Below, piece after piece: positions 18,001 through 26,064 of a DNA stretch of 64,000 bases. The notes beneath the pieces were generated by a model. That model was given only the letters and a program-made list of their open reading frames with translations. It did no database searches and was not told the origin of the DNA. The DNA lies in NCBI RefSeq assembly GCF_004331465.1, contig NZ_SJKB01000025.1, forward strand, positions 1 through 64,000. Reading direction: 5' to 3'. The stretch is from Kribbella pittospori (GTDB lineage Bacteria; Actinomycetota; Actinomycetes; Propionibacteriales; Kribbellaceae). Made by a program: the position numbers and the translations under genes. How positions within the stretch are numbered: position 1 is the stretch's first letter; each line of letters opens with the position of its first letter.

Positions 18001-19269
18001 ATGAAAGCCATCCGCGTTGCCGTCATCGCCTCGGCGCTGGCGTCACTCGTCACCGTCGCAGCCTGCGGCTCCTCAGGCAACGGCGGCTCCGCCGACGGTC
18101 CGCCGAAGGGCGAGCTGCGGATCGCCGTCCCGACCAGTCAGGGCCCGGCCACCACCGCAGTCGCCGAGGCGTTCGAGAAGAAGTACCCCGATGTCGACGT
18201 GAAGGTGTCGACCGCGAACACCGACCAGTACCAGCAGACCACCAGAACACAGCTGGCCTCCGGCACGGCGCCGGATGCGTTCTACGTGTGGTCCGGCAGC
18301 GGCAACGTGATGTCGGTCGACACGCTCGCGCCGCAGAGGGTCCTCGCGGATCTGTCCGGAGAAAGCTGGGTGGCCAAGATTCCGAAGGCGCAGGCGTACC
18401 TGACGCAACAGGACGGGAAGACGTACATCCTCCCGGTGATCTACGGCGCGATCGGTGCGATCTACAACCAGGCCGCGTTCGACAAGGCCGGCGTGAAGGT
18501 CCCGCAGACATGGCCGGAGTTGCTCGCAGCGTGCGACAAGTTCAAGGCGGCCGGGATCGTGCCGATGGCGCTCGGACTGCAAACTCCCGCCAACGGTCAG
18601 TTCATCGACTACTCCCTGGTCGCGACCCTCGTGTACGGCAAGACCCCGGACTTCGCTGACCAGATGAAGGACGGCAAGGTCAAGTTCGCCGATTCGGGGT
18701 GGAAGGACGCGATGACGAAGTACCTGCAGTTGAAGGATCGCGGCTGCTTCCAGGACAATCCCAACGGCACACCCGCTGACGCCGCGCTGCGCATGGTCAG
18801 TACCGGCAAGGCCGCGATGTCGGTCCAGGTCAACTCGTCGCTACCACAGGTCCAGACGGCGGCGCCGGACTCGAAATTCGGTCTGTTCGCCCTGCCGGGA
18901 TCCGACCAGGCCGACCAGGTCCGGCTTCCGGTCGCGCTGACCGGCACATTCGGGATGTCGGCGAAAGCGAAGAATCCGGCCGCGGCCAAGGCATTCCTGG
19001 ACTTCCTGGCGGCGAACCAGTCGATCTACGCGGCGAAGGTCAGCACGATTCCGACCGATCCCGCGCAGGTGCCGCAGGAGAAGACGCCGGCGCTGGACAC
19101 GGTGAGCACGTTCGTGGCCAAGTCGCGAACTGCGCCGTACCCTGACCAGACCTGGCCGAACGCCGAGGTGCAGCAAGCGCATCTCAAGGTAGTGCAAGAA
19201 CTGTTCGCGGGGACGAAGACGGTGCCGGCCGCCCTCGCGGCGATGCAGTCGGCATTCGACAAGGGCTGA
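18001..19269 (+). CDS. CUT1 substrate-binding lipoprotein
   Basis: The 422-residue product has a lipoprotein signal (VIASALASLVTVAAC, acceptor cysteine near residue 21) and a family 1 extracellular solute-binding fold. Family words are AVAEAFEKKYPDVDVKVST, TQLASGTAPDAFYVW and YILPVIYGAIGAIYNQAAFD. It delivers its ligand to the two permeases before it. ATG 18001 is chosen as the only start that gives a signal peptide; the same frame runs open further upstream through the permease gene. Confidence 0.85.
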   Translation: MKAIRVAVIASALASLVTVAACGSSGNGGSADGPPKGELRIAVPTSQGPATTAVAEAFEKKYPDVDVKVSTANTDQYQQTTRTQLASGTAPDAFYVWSGSGNVMSVDTLAPQRVLADLSGESWVAKIPKAQAYLTQQDGKTYILPVIYGAIGAIYNQAAFDKAGVKVPQTWPELLAACDKFKAAGIVPMALGLQTPANGQFIDYSLVATLVYGKTPDFADQMKDGKVKFADSGWKDAMTKYLQLKDRGCFQDNPNGTPADAALRMVSTGKAAMSVQVNSSLPQVQTAAPDSKFGLFALPGSDQADQVRLPVALTGTFGMSAKAKNPAAAKAFLDFLAANQSIYAAKVSTIPTDPAQVPQEKTPALDTVSTFVAKSRTAPYPDQTWPNAEVQQAHLKVVQELFAGTKTVPAALAAMQSAFDKG

Positions 19270-19302
19270 GGCAGAACTCGAGCACAGGGGAGCGCGACAG
19301 GA

Positions 19303-20331
19303 ATGGGGAGAGTCGGGATCCGTGAGGTGGCGGCGCACGCCGGCGTGTCCACAGCCAGCGTGTCGAACTACCTCAACCGGCCCGGGCGGGTGGCCGACGC
19401 GACGGCACGCAAGATCGGCTCGGCCATCGACGAGCTGGGTTTCGTCCGCAACAATGCCGGTCGGCAACTGCGACTGGGGCAGAGCTCGTTCATCGCGCAC
19501 ATCGTTCCTGATGTCAGCAATCCGTCGCTCGGTCGTGTTGCCGAGGGCATCGAAGAACGGGCCGCCAAGGCTGGGCTGGCCGTGTTCCTCGCCAATACCC
19601 GGGACAACGTCGAGAAGGAACTGGCGTACCTGGAATTGTTCGAGGAGCAGGGTGTACGCGGTGTGCTCGTGCTGCCACGCGGCCGCGTCGAGCCGACCCT
19701 CGCGGCGATGCGTGAGCGTGGGACGCCGAGCGTGGTGATCGGGCGGCAAGGTGCGACGCCCGATCAGCCGTCGGTGTCGATCGACAACGTCGCGGGCGGC
19801 TATCAGGCGGTGAAGCACCTGCTCGACACCGGGCGCCGGCGCATCGCTGTGGTCGGCGGTCCGCTCGCGATCCCGCAGGTCAGCGATCGGCTCGAGGGTG
19901 CCGGCCGGGCGATCAAGGAGGTGTCCGGCGCGACGCTCGAGCTGCTGACCGTGGAGCGTCGCGATCTGGCCACTGGTTCCGCGGTTGGAGCCGACCTCGC
20001 CCAGCGGTCGCCTGGTCAGTTGCCCGAGGGGATCTTCGCGGTCAACGATCAGCTCGGCGCTGGGATCGAGCAGTCCGCACGCAATCGCGGTCTTCGGATT
20101 CCAGATGACCTGGCCATCGTCGGGTACGACGACACCGACCTCGCGCGGACGGCGATGACCCCGCTGACGTCCGCGCGGCCGCCGTACGAGGAATTCGGCC
20201 GTGCGGCCGTCGACCTGCTGATCTCCCTGATGGAGAACGGATCCGAAGGTGAGCAGGCTACCCAACTGGTGTTCGCTCCAGACCTCGTCGTTCGCGAATC
20301 CACACAACCGGCCACGTACTCTGCAGAATGA
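19303..20331 (+). CDS. LacI-family regulator, first of a tandem pair
   Basis: The 342-residue repressor has the helix-turn-helix IREVAAHAGVSTASVSNYLN (residues 6-25), the hinge FVRNNAGRQLRLGQSS and a sugar-sensing core (IVPDVSNPSLGRVAEGIEE, IFAVNDQLGAGIEQ). It lies 33 bases behind the binding-protein gene and may be in that operon. Its most likely targets are the TGTAAAACG-type palindromes at 16036 and 16181. The next gene is a close paralogue along the whole length. Whether the two act as homodimers, as a heterodimer or on different effectors is open. Confidence 0.85.
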   Translation: MGRVGIREVAAHAGVSTASVSNYLNRPGRVADATARKIGSAIDELGFVRNNAGRQLRLGQSSFIAHIVPDVSNPSLGRVAEGIEERAAKAGLAVFLANTRDNVEKELAYLELFEEQGVRGVLVLPRGRVEPTLAAMRERGTPSVVIGRQGATPDQPSVSIDNVAGGYQAVKHLLDTGRRRIAVVGGPLAIPQVSDRLEGAGRAIKEVSGATLELLTVERRDLATGSAVGADLAQRSPGQLPEGIFAVNDQLGAGIEQSARNRGLRIPDDLAIVGYDDTDLARTAMTPLTSARPPYEEFGRAAVDLLISLMENGSEGEQATQLVFAPDLVVRESTQPATYSAE

Positions 20332-20393
20332 ACTCGGCGCCGCGAACAGGTCCACAACGCCACGGTGATGGTTGAGCAGAGGGAGTAGCGGGG

Positions 20394-21407
20394 ATGGCGA
20401 GAATTGGAATCCGGGAGGTCGCGTCCCTGGCAGGTGTGTCCACCTCGACCGTGTCGAACTACCTGAACCAACCTGATCGGGTAGCGCAGGACGCCTCACG
20501 ACGGATCAAGGCAGCCATCGACGAGCTCGGCTTCGTCCGGAACAACGCCGGCCGGCAGCTCCGGCTCGGACACAGTTCGATCATTGCGCACATCGTTCCG
20601 GATGTGAGCAACCCAGCGCTCGGGCCGGTTGCCGAAGGAATCGAGGAAGGCGCATCGAAGTCCGGGCTCGCGGTGTTCCTGGCCAACACTCGTGGTGACC
20701 TGGCCAAGGAGGACGCGTATCTCGAGATGTTCGAAGAACAGGGCGTGCGTGGTGTGATCGTGCTGCCCCGGGGCCGCGTGGAGCCGATGCTGGCGGCCAT
20801 GCGCGAGCGTGGTACTCCGAGTGTGGTGATGGGCCGACCCGGTGCGAGCGACGATCAACCATCGGTTTCGATCGACAACGTCGCCGGTGGCTACCAAGCG
20901 GTGAAGCACCTGCTCGACATCGGGCGACGACGGATCACCTTCGTCGGCGGTCCGCTCGCGATTCGGGCGGTCGGCGATCGGCTCGACGGCGCAAGCACGG
21001 CGATCAAGGAAGTTCCCGGCGCCACCCTGGAGTTGGTCACCGTCGAGAGGCGCGATCTCGCGACCGGGGCGGCGGTTGGAGAGCAACTGGCAGGCCGCAC
21101 GGCAGAGCAGATGCCGGAAGGAATCTTTGCAGTCAACGATCAGTTGGCTGTCGGCATCGAGCAGTCACTCGTCGCACAGGGAGTCGGCATTCCCGACGAC
21201 GTGGCCCTGGTTGGGTACGACGACAGCGACCTGGCCCAGACCGCCATGGTTCCGGTCACGTCTGCGCATCCCCCTTATGTTGAGCTGGGGCGGGCCGCCG
21301 TCGACCTGCTGATCTCCCTGATGGAGGTACCGAGCGATCGTCCCGGGAAGGCCGCACAGATGGTCTTCCCGCCGGACCTGATCGTCCGTGCATCGACAGG
21401 AGGCTAG
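20394..21407 (+). CDS. LacI-family regulator, second of a tandem pair
   Basis: The 337-residue protein is nearly identical in plan to the preceding gene: IREVASLAGVSTSTVSNYLN, FVRNNAGRQLRLGHSS, IVPDVSNPALGPVAEGIEE and IFAVNDQLAVGIEQ. Most differences lie in the sensor domain surface and the C-terminus. The recognition helices are close enough (STSTVSN against STASVSN) that both could read the same operators. The pair probably arose by a recent tandem duplication. A gap of 62 bases separates them. Confidence 0.85.
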   Translation: MARIGIREVASLAGVSTSTVSNYLNQPDRVAQDASRRIKAAIDELGFVRNNAGRQLRLGHSSIIAHIVPDVSNPALGPVAEGIEEGASKSGLAVFLANTRGDLAKEDAYLEMFEEQGVRGVIVLPRGRVEPMLAAMRERGTPSVVMGRPGASDDQPSVSIDNVAGGYQAVKHLLDIGRRRITFVGGPLAIRAVGDRLDGASTAIKEVPGATLELVTVERRDLATGAAVGEQLAGRTAEQMPEGIFAVNDQLAVGIEQSLVAQGVGIPDDVALVGYDDSDLAQTAMVPVTSAHPPYVELGRAAVDLLISLMEVPSDRPGKAAQMVFPPDLIVRASTGG

Positions 21408-21797
21408 TCGGGTGCGATGTTTGCTCCCTGCAGATGTATTTCGTCTACAGGGCGTCGTCTGAGGGCTCGATGTCGATCATTGAACTCCGCGTCGTCTGGC
21501 CGAACTGGAGGGCCTGATTCATTCTGGGCTTGCCGATGACCGAAGGCCCGGACAGTTGGATCCCACCAGCGGCCGGAAGAAGGATCGATCGGACGCCACA
21601 GTTGGTGCGGATATCGTTGAGCAACCCGCCGGAGATCCTTGTCGAAGCGACAAGCCTCGAAGTCGCAGGCGCGTTGGTGGCTCAGACTGATCTGGCAAGT
21701 CTGCTGATCAGCCTTGGCAGCCGCTATGACGAAGGTTTGAGGCGCCGCGGCCGGCACTCTTTCGGTTGCCGGCGTCGACGGCTTAGTCTTGAACGGA
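21408..21797. other. Intergenic stretch between LacI pair and transketolase genes
   Basis: The flanking genes converge here. Open frames exist on both strands, but none has a ribosome binding site or recognisable protein features. I see no clear terminator with a T-run. Confidence 0.5.
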
Positions 21798-22739
21798 TCA
21801 CGAGACCGCGGCAGCGGCCCGGAGGTTCAGCACGCGTTCACAGATGCGCGCTGCGCTCAGGCCGTGCTTGTCCAGCATGAAGTCGTTGTCTGCCGACTCT
21901 CCCCAGACGTCGCTGACACCGATCGTGTCGATGCGCGGAGCAGGGCCGGCTGAGGTCAACACTTCCGCTACCAAGCTACCCAGGCCGCCGTGCACCGAAT
22001 GCTCCTCGGCCGTGACCACGAGGTCGAAGCCGCTCAGAGCCGCACGCAGCGCCTCAGCGTTCAACGGCTTGATCGAGGGCACGTGCACGACTGTCGCGTG
22101 GACATCCTCGGCAGCCAGGGATTCTGCAGCGGCCAGGACGCGGGTGCTCTGCGGGCCCGTGGAAACCAGTGCCAGGTCGTCTCCGGTCCCCAGGATACGG
22201 ATGGCACCGGGCTTGAAGGCGTAGCTGGCGTCGAAGAGGTCCGGCACCGCGTCGCGAACCAGGCGGAGATAGACCGGCCCTTTCACATCCTGGGCCCAGT
22301 CCATCATGGCCAGGAGTTCGTGCTGGTCGGCTGGCGCGAGGACGACCATGTTCGGCATGGCCCGCATGATGGCGACGTCCTGGATGTCGAGGTGGGTCTT
22401 GCCCACGGCGCCGATCAGGAGCCCGGAGTACGAGCCGGCGATCTTGACGTTGGCATGACTCTGGGCCACGAGCATGCGGATCGGGTCCAGTGCTCGATGG
22501 GTCAGGAACACGGTGAACGAGGAGGTCCACGGCACGTACCCGACAGCTGCGAGGCCCGCAGCGGTCCCGATCATGTTCTGCTCAGCGATACCGATCTGGA
22601 AGAAGCGGTCCGGGTGGGCCTTGGCGAACTTGTCGGCCTTGGTCGAGTTCGCCAGGTCGCCGTCGAGGACGACGGTTCGCCGGTCGCGATCACCGAGCTG
22701 CACGAGCTTCTCGCCCCACGCGTCACGCATGGCCTTCAT
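21798..22739 (-). CDS. Transketolase-like enzyme, C-terminal subunit
   Basis: The 313-residue protein carries the pyrimidine-binding and C-terminal domains of a split transketolase. GIAEQNMIGTAAGLAAVGYV (about residues 49-68) holds the glutamate that activates thiamine diphosphate. SFTVFLTHRALDPIRM and a C-terminal domain with VVTAEEHSVHGGLGS follow. It works with the N-terminal subunit encoded just upstream; the genes overlap by four bases. Split transketolases of this kind serve sugar catabolism (for example apulose-4-phosphate transketolase AptAB) as well as pentose metabolism, so the true substrate is open. Confidence 0.82.
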   Translation of the reverse strand: MKAMRDAWGEKLVQLGDRDRRTVVLDGDLANSTKADKFAKAHPDRFFQIGIAEQNMIGTAAGLAAVGYVPWTSSFTVFLTHRALDPIRMLVAQSHANVKIAGSYSGLLIGAVGKTHLDIQDVAIMRAMPNMVVLAPADQHELLAMMDWAQDVKGPVYLRLVRDAVPDLFDASYAFKPGAIRILGTGDDLALVSTGPQSTRVLAAAESLAAEDVHATVVHVPSIKPLNAEALRAALSGFDLVVTAEEHSVHGGLGSLVAEVLTSAGPAPRIDTIGVSDVWGESADNDFMLDKHGLSAARICERVLNLRAAAAVS

Positions 22740-23701
22740 ACCTGGCTCCCTTGCTCAGTGGTCCGGCTTGCGAACGCGCTCACGTGCGCATAGGCGTCGA
22801 GCAGGTCGATCTCGTCGGGTTCCAGCTCTTGCCGGGCCTTTTCGAAGTCCTCCGGCGACGGGACGATGCTGTGCCAGGTGTGCGCCCCTTCTGCCAGGGA
22901 CAGACCCTTGCCCTTCACGGTGTGCGCGATCAGCACCGTAGGGCGTCCGTTGAAGTCACCTGCGCGTGCCAGCCGGTAGGCGTTGCGGATCTGGTCGAAG
23001 TCGTGCCCGTTCAGCTCGATCACGCGCCAGCCGAAGGCCTGGAACACGGCCGAGAGGTCGACTCCGAACCAGGGGTCGCGCCGATCCCCGCGGTCGGTGC
23101 CGGTGGTTTCGCTGGTGGACGGCAACCCGAACTGCTGCAAGCCGTTCCGATCGACGATGGCGGTGAGGTTGGTCAGCTTGTAGCGTGCGGCCAGCTGGAC
23201 GGATTCCCAGACCATGCCCTCCTGGATCTCGCCGTCTCCCAGCATCACCCAGGTGTGGAAGTGCTTCTCTGCCAGCTGCGCCCCCAAGGCCATGCCCACC
23301 CCCACGGACAACCCCTGGCCGAGAGATCCGGTCGAGCTGTCCAGACCGGGCAGCCGGGTGACGTCCGGGTGTCCCTGCAGTCGCGAATCGCTCCGGTCGA
23401 AGGTCGACAGCTCGGACACGGGGAGGAAGCCGCGCAGGGCCAGGACCGAGTAGAGCCCAATAGCGGCGTGCCCTTTGGACAGGATGAATCGGTCGCGTTC
23501 TGGCCACGCGGGGTCCTCGACCCGGATGTTCAGCTCGGTGAAGTACAGGCTGACGAGCAGGTCCATCATCGACAGGGGGCCGCCGATGTGGCCGGCCTTG
23601 GCTCCGGTGACTGCCTTGATCACCTCCCAGCGCGCTTGCCGGGCGAGCGATGCGAGATCGAGTTCCTTGGTTGTGGCGTTGTCGGGTGTCACGTCGTTCA
23701 C
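22736..23701 (-). CDS. Transketolase-like enzyme, N-terminal subunit
   Basis: The 321-residue protein is the thiamine-diphosphate-binding half. It has GHIGGPLSMMDLLVSLYF and SKGHAAIGLYSVLALRG, then the GDG motif (LGDGEIQEGMVWE) with its paired asparagine in VDRNGLQ. It forms the active enzyme with the product of 21798-22739. Start ATG 23701 lies 68 bases from the oxidoreductase gene on the same strand, so the three may be cotranscribed. Role in the neighbouring cyclitol/sugar pathway is inferred from position only. Confidence 0.82.
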   Translation of the reverse strand: MNDVTPDNATTKELDLASLARQARWEVIKAVTGAKAGHIGGPLSMMDLLVSLYFTELNIRVEDPAWPERDRFILSKGHAAIGLYSVLALRGFLPVSELSTFDRSDSRLQGHPDVTRLPGLDSSTGSLGQGLSVGVGMALGAQLAEKHFHTWVMLGDGEIQEGMVWESVQLAARYKLTNLTAIVDRNGLQQFGLPSTSETTGTDRGDRRDPWFGVDLSAVFQAFGWRVIELNGHDFDQIRNAYRLARAGDFNGRPTVLIAHTVKGKGLSLAEGAHTWHSIVPSPEDFEKARQELEPDEIDLLDAYAHVSAFASRTTEQGSQV

Positions 23702-23769
23702 CAGTCCTCCGGGATGCAGAGCATGCTGTCATCGATCACTAAATGGTCAGGATGTCCGGGCAATGAGAA

Positions 23770-24963
23770 TCACGAACTCTTCTCCACGTCCACCCATCGG
23801 CGCTGCGCCACCGACCGCTCGACCGCCTCGAGCACTTCCGAGACGAGCCAGCCCTCCTTGAAATCGCCGTCCGGGCAACGGTCGTCGGCGATTGCACTGA
23901 GCCACTCATGGACTTCGATCGTCTTGAGTTCGTGCAGGCCGATCGGCACACCCGGGAACGGCCAGAAGGCGCCGTAATCCCCGTGGGCGGGCCCAAGTTC
24001 GATCTGGCGGTAGCCCTTGTGTTCGGCCGCGTCGTCGTCCAGGTACAGGCGAAGCGTGTGGATGTCCTGCTGGACGAACTGCAACGAGCCCTTGCTTCCG
24101 ATCAACTCGATGCTCAGGTGGTACGGCCGCCCGGTCGCTGTACGCGATGCCTCGATGTGTCCGCTGGCGCCACTGGCGAACTCCATCAGGAACGTGGTCG
24201 CGTCATCGTTCTCGACCTCGCGCCGCGGGGCGCCCAGATCGGCGTCGCTGCCATAGCCGAAAGCGCCGGTCGCAGCAGGCCGGGTTCTGATGAACGTACG
24301 GCTGAGTCCGCACACCGAGGAGATCGGGCCGGCCAGGGCGCGCGCGAGAGCCACGACATGGGCTCCCAAGTCGCCGAGAGCACCGCTTCCGGCCAGCTTG
24401 CGGTCGAAGCGCCAGGCGAACGGCACGTCCGCATCGCTGCACGCGTCCAGCACGAAGCGCCCCTGCAAGGTCCAGATGTTGCCCAGGGCGCCGGTTCCGA
24501 CGAGCCGGCGTGCCTCTGCGATTGCCGGGTTGCGCAAATAGTTGAAGCCGACGAGCGTCTTGACGCCGACGGCTTCGGCCGCCTCGTACATCTCTCGTGC
24601 GTCGGCTGCTGTGACGGCGAGTGGTTTCTCGCAGTACACGTGCTTGCCTGCCGCTATGGCCGCCAGGGCGATCTCCTTGTGCAGCCAGTTGGGCGTCACG
24701 ATGTCCACCACGTCGACCTCCGGGGCGGCAATCGCCTCGCGCCAGTCCGCCGTCCATCTGCCGTAGCCGAGGGACTCCGCTCCGGATCGGGCCAGGTTCT
24801 CCTTCGCATCGGCCAGGACGGCGAAATGGGGCCGGTACGGCGATGAGCCGTACATGCCCTCCACGTTGCGATAGCCCATGGTGTGCGACTTGGCCATGAG
24901 GCCGCTGCCGATCATCGCCACACCCAGGCGGGGGGTTTCGGACCTGACGTTGTGAAGGGTCAT
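23770..24963 (-). CDS. Gfo/Idh/MocA-family oxidoreductase
   Basis: The 397-residue NAD(P)-dependent dehydrogenase has a Rossmann start (GVAMIGSGLMAKSH, from residue 13), the family motif CEKPLAVTAADAREM and a C-terminal substrate domain. AGGAG stands nine bases before ATG 24963. It is divergent from iolB. Relatives oxidise inositols, glucosides or other sugars at a ring hydroxyl, and several work with TIM-barrel isomerases like the one at 33574. The precise substrate is not predictable. Confidence 0.82.
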   Translation of the reverse strand: MTLHNVRSETPRLGVAMIGSGLMAKSHTMGYRNVEGMYGSSPYRPHFAVLADAKENLARSGAESLGYGRWTADWREAIAAPEVDVVDIVTPNWLHKEIALAAIAAGKHVYCEKPLAVTAADAREMYEAAEAVGVKTLVGFNYLRNPAIAEARRLVGTGALGNIWTLQGRFVLDACSDADVPFAWRFDRKLAGSGALGDLGAHVVALARALAGPISSVCGLSRTFIRTRPAATGAFGYGSDADLGAPRREVENDDATTFLMEFASGASGHIEASRTATGRPYHLSIELIGSKGSLQFVQQDIHTLRLYLDDDAAEHKGYRQIELGPAHGDYGAFWPFPGVPIGLHELKTIEVHEWLSAIADDRCPDGDFKEGWLVSEVLEAVERSVAQRRWVDVEKSS

Positions 24964-25013
24964 CGATGACTCCTGGGATCCGGCGACCGCCGGTGCGGGA
25001 AGGTGGCGGACGA

Positions 25014-25047
25014 TGTCCACAAACAAGTTTCTATCACACAGTGGACA
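25014..25047. promoter_or_regulatory. Inverted repeat in the divergent oxidoreductase/iolB control region
   Basis: TGTCCAC (25014-25020) and its complement GTGGACA (25041-25047) flank a 20-base AT-richer spacer, in a region that must hold both divergent promoters. It may bind one of the IclR-type regulators at 34755-36355, or simply form a hairpin. Confidence 0.4.
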
Positions 25048-25154
25048 AGTCGTCCATCAAGAGATAGATTCCGAGCAATTCGGAGAGCGGCGCCGCCAAC
25101 GAGTCGGCGCCTGAGCAGAGATCCGTCCCGGCGACGACCACGGAGGTCCCGTAC

Positions 25155-26003
25155 GTGAGCAAGCCACAGATTCTGACCCGCGGCTGGAGCCGGATCGAGC
25201 CGTCCGACGCCGACTGGGAATACATCTCGTTCGCCGTGCACGAGCTGGGCTCGGGCCAGACCCTGACGCTCGCTGCCGGGCCGCAGGAACGAGCTCTGAT
25301 CCCTCTGGGCGGAACGGCCCACGCCGAGTCCGGTTCTGAGCAGTGGACCTTCGGTGGCCGGTCGTCAGTCTTCGACGGGCTCGGTTGGTGCCTCTATGTC
25401 CCGATGGGCGACGAGGTCAGGGTCACTGCCGTCACCGATGTCGAGATCGCGGTTGCCGAGGCTCCGGCCACGCAGAAGTTCGCCCCTGTCCTTGTCACCC
25501 CGGACGACGTGAGCATCGAGCTGCGCGGTGGCGGGAACGCATCGCGCCAGGTCGGCAGCCTCATGCTGCCTGACTTCCCTGCGGACCGTCTCCATGTCGT
25601 CGAGGTCTGGACCCCGGGCGGCAACTGGTCGAGCTTCCCTCCGCACAAGCACGAGCAGGACCGTGAGGGCGAGGCCCAGCTCGAGGAGACCTACTACTAC
25701 CGGCTGAAGGACCCCGAGAACGGGTGGGCGCTGCAGCGTGTCTACAGCCCGGAACGCGACTTCGAGCTGTCGGAGCCGGTCCGCGACGGTGACCTGCTGC
25801 TCATCCCGTGGGGATACCACACCACCGTCGCCGCACATGGGCAGGACCTGTACTACCTGAACGTCCTGGCCGGGCCGGCGCCGCGGCGGACCCTGCAGGC
25901 ATTCGAGGATCCCTGCCTGGCGCCGGCGCGAGAACAGTGGCCGGGCGCCGGTCTGGACGCCCGCCTGCCGTTCGTCCCCCGGCACCCGTCCCAGCCCAGC
26001 TGA
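25155..26003 (+). CDS. iolB: 5-deoxy-glucuronate isomerase IolB
   Basis: The 282-residue cupin-fold enzyme carries the IolB words GWSRIEPSDADWEYISFAVH, SFPPHKHEQ (metal-binding HxH) and LIPWGYHTTVAAHGQDLYYL. It converts 5-deoxy-D-glucuronate to 2-deoxy-5-keto-D-gluconate in the myo-inositol pathway. GTG at 25155 is used, behind a GGAGG. Length agrees with the family. It is followed by iolD, so this gene anchors the assignment of the region to inositol breakdown. Confidence 0.9.
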   Translation: MSKPQILTRGWSRIEPSDADWEYISFAVHELGSGQTLTLAAGPQERALIPLGGTAHAESGSEQWTFGGRSSVFDGLGWCLYVPMGDEVRVTAVTDVEIAVAEAPATQKFAPVLVTPDDVSIELRGGGNASRQVGSLMLPDFPADRLHVVEVWTPGGNWSSFPPHKHEQDREGEAQLEETYYYRLKDPENGWALQRVYSPERDFELSEPVRDGDLLLIPWGYHTTVAAHGQDLYYLNVLAGPAPRRTLQAFEDPCLAPAREQWPGAGLDARLPFVPRHPSQPS

Positions 26004-26064
26004 CCGAGCGGTCTGCACCGGACCGTCGCACTGATCCGACTGCCTTCAACGTGGAGGAACAACC

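Noticed and set aside
21530..21880. Plus-strand open frame of 116 codons behind the LacI pair
   Set aside because: It runs into the convergent transketolase gene, is arginine-rich and has no recognisable domain.
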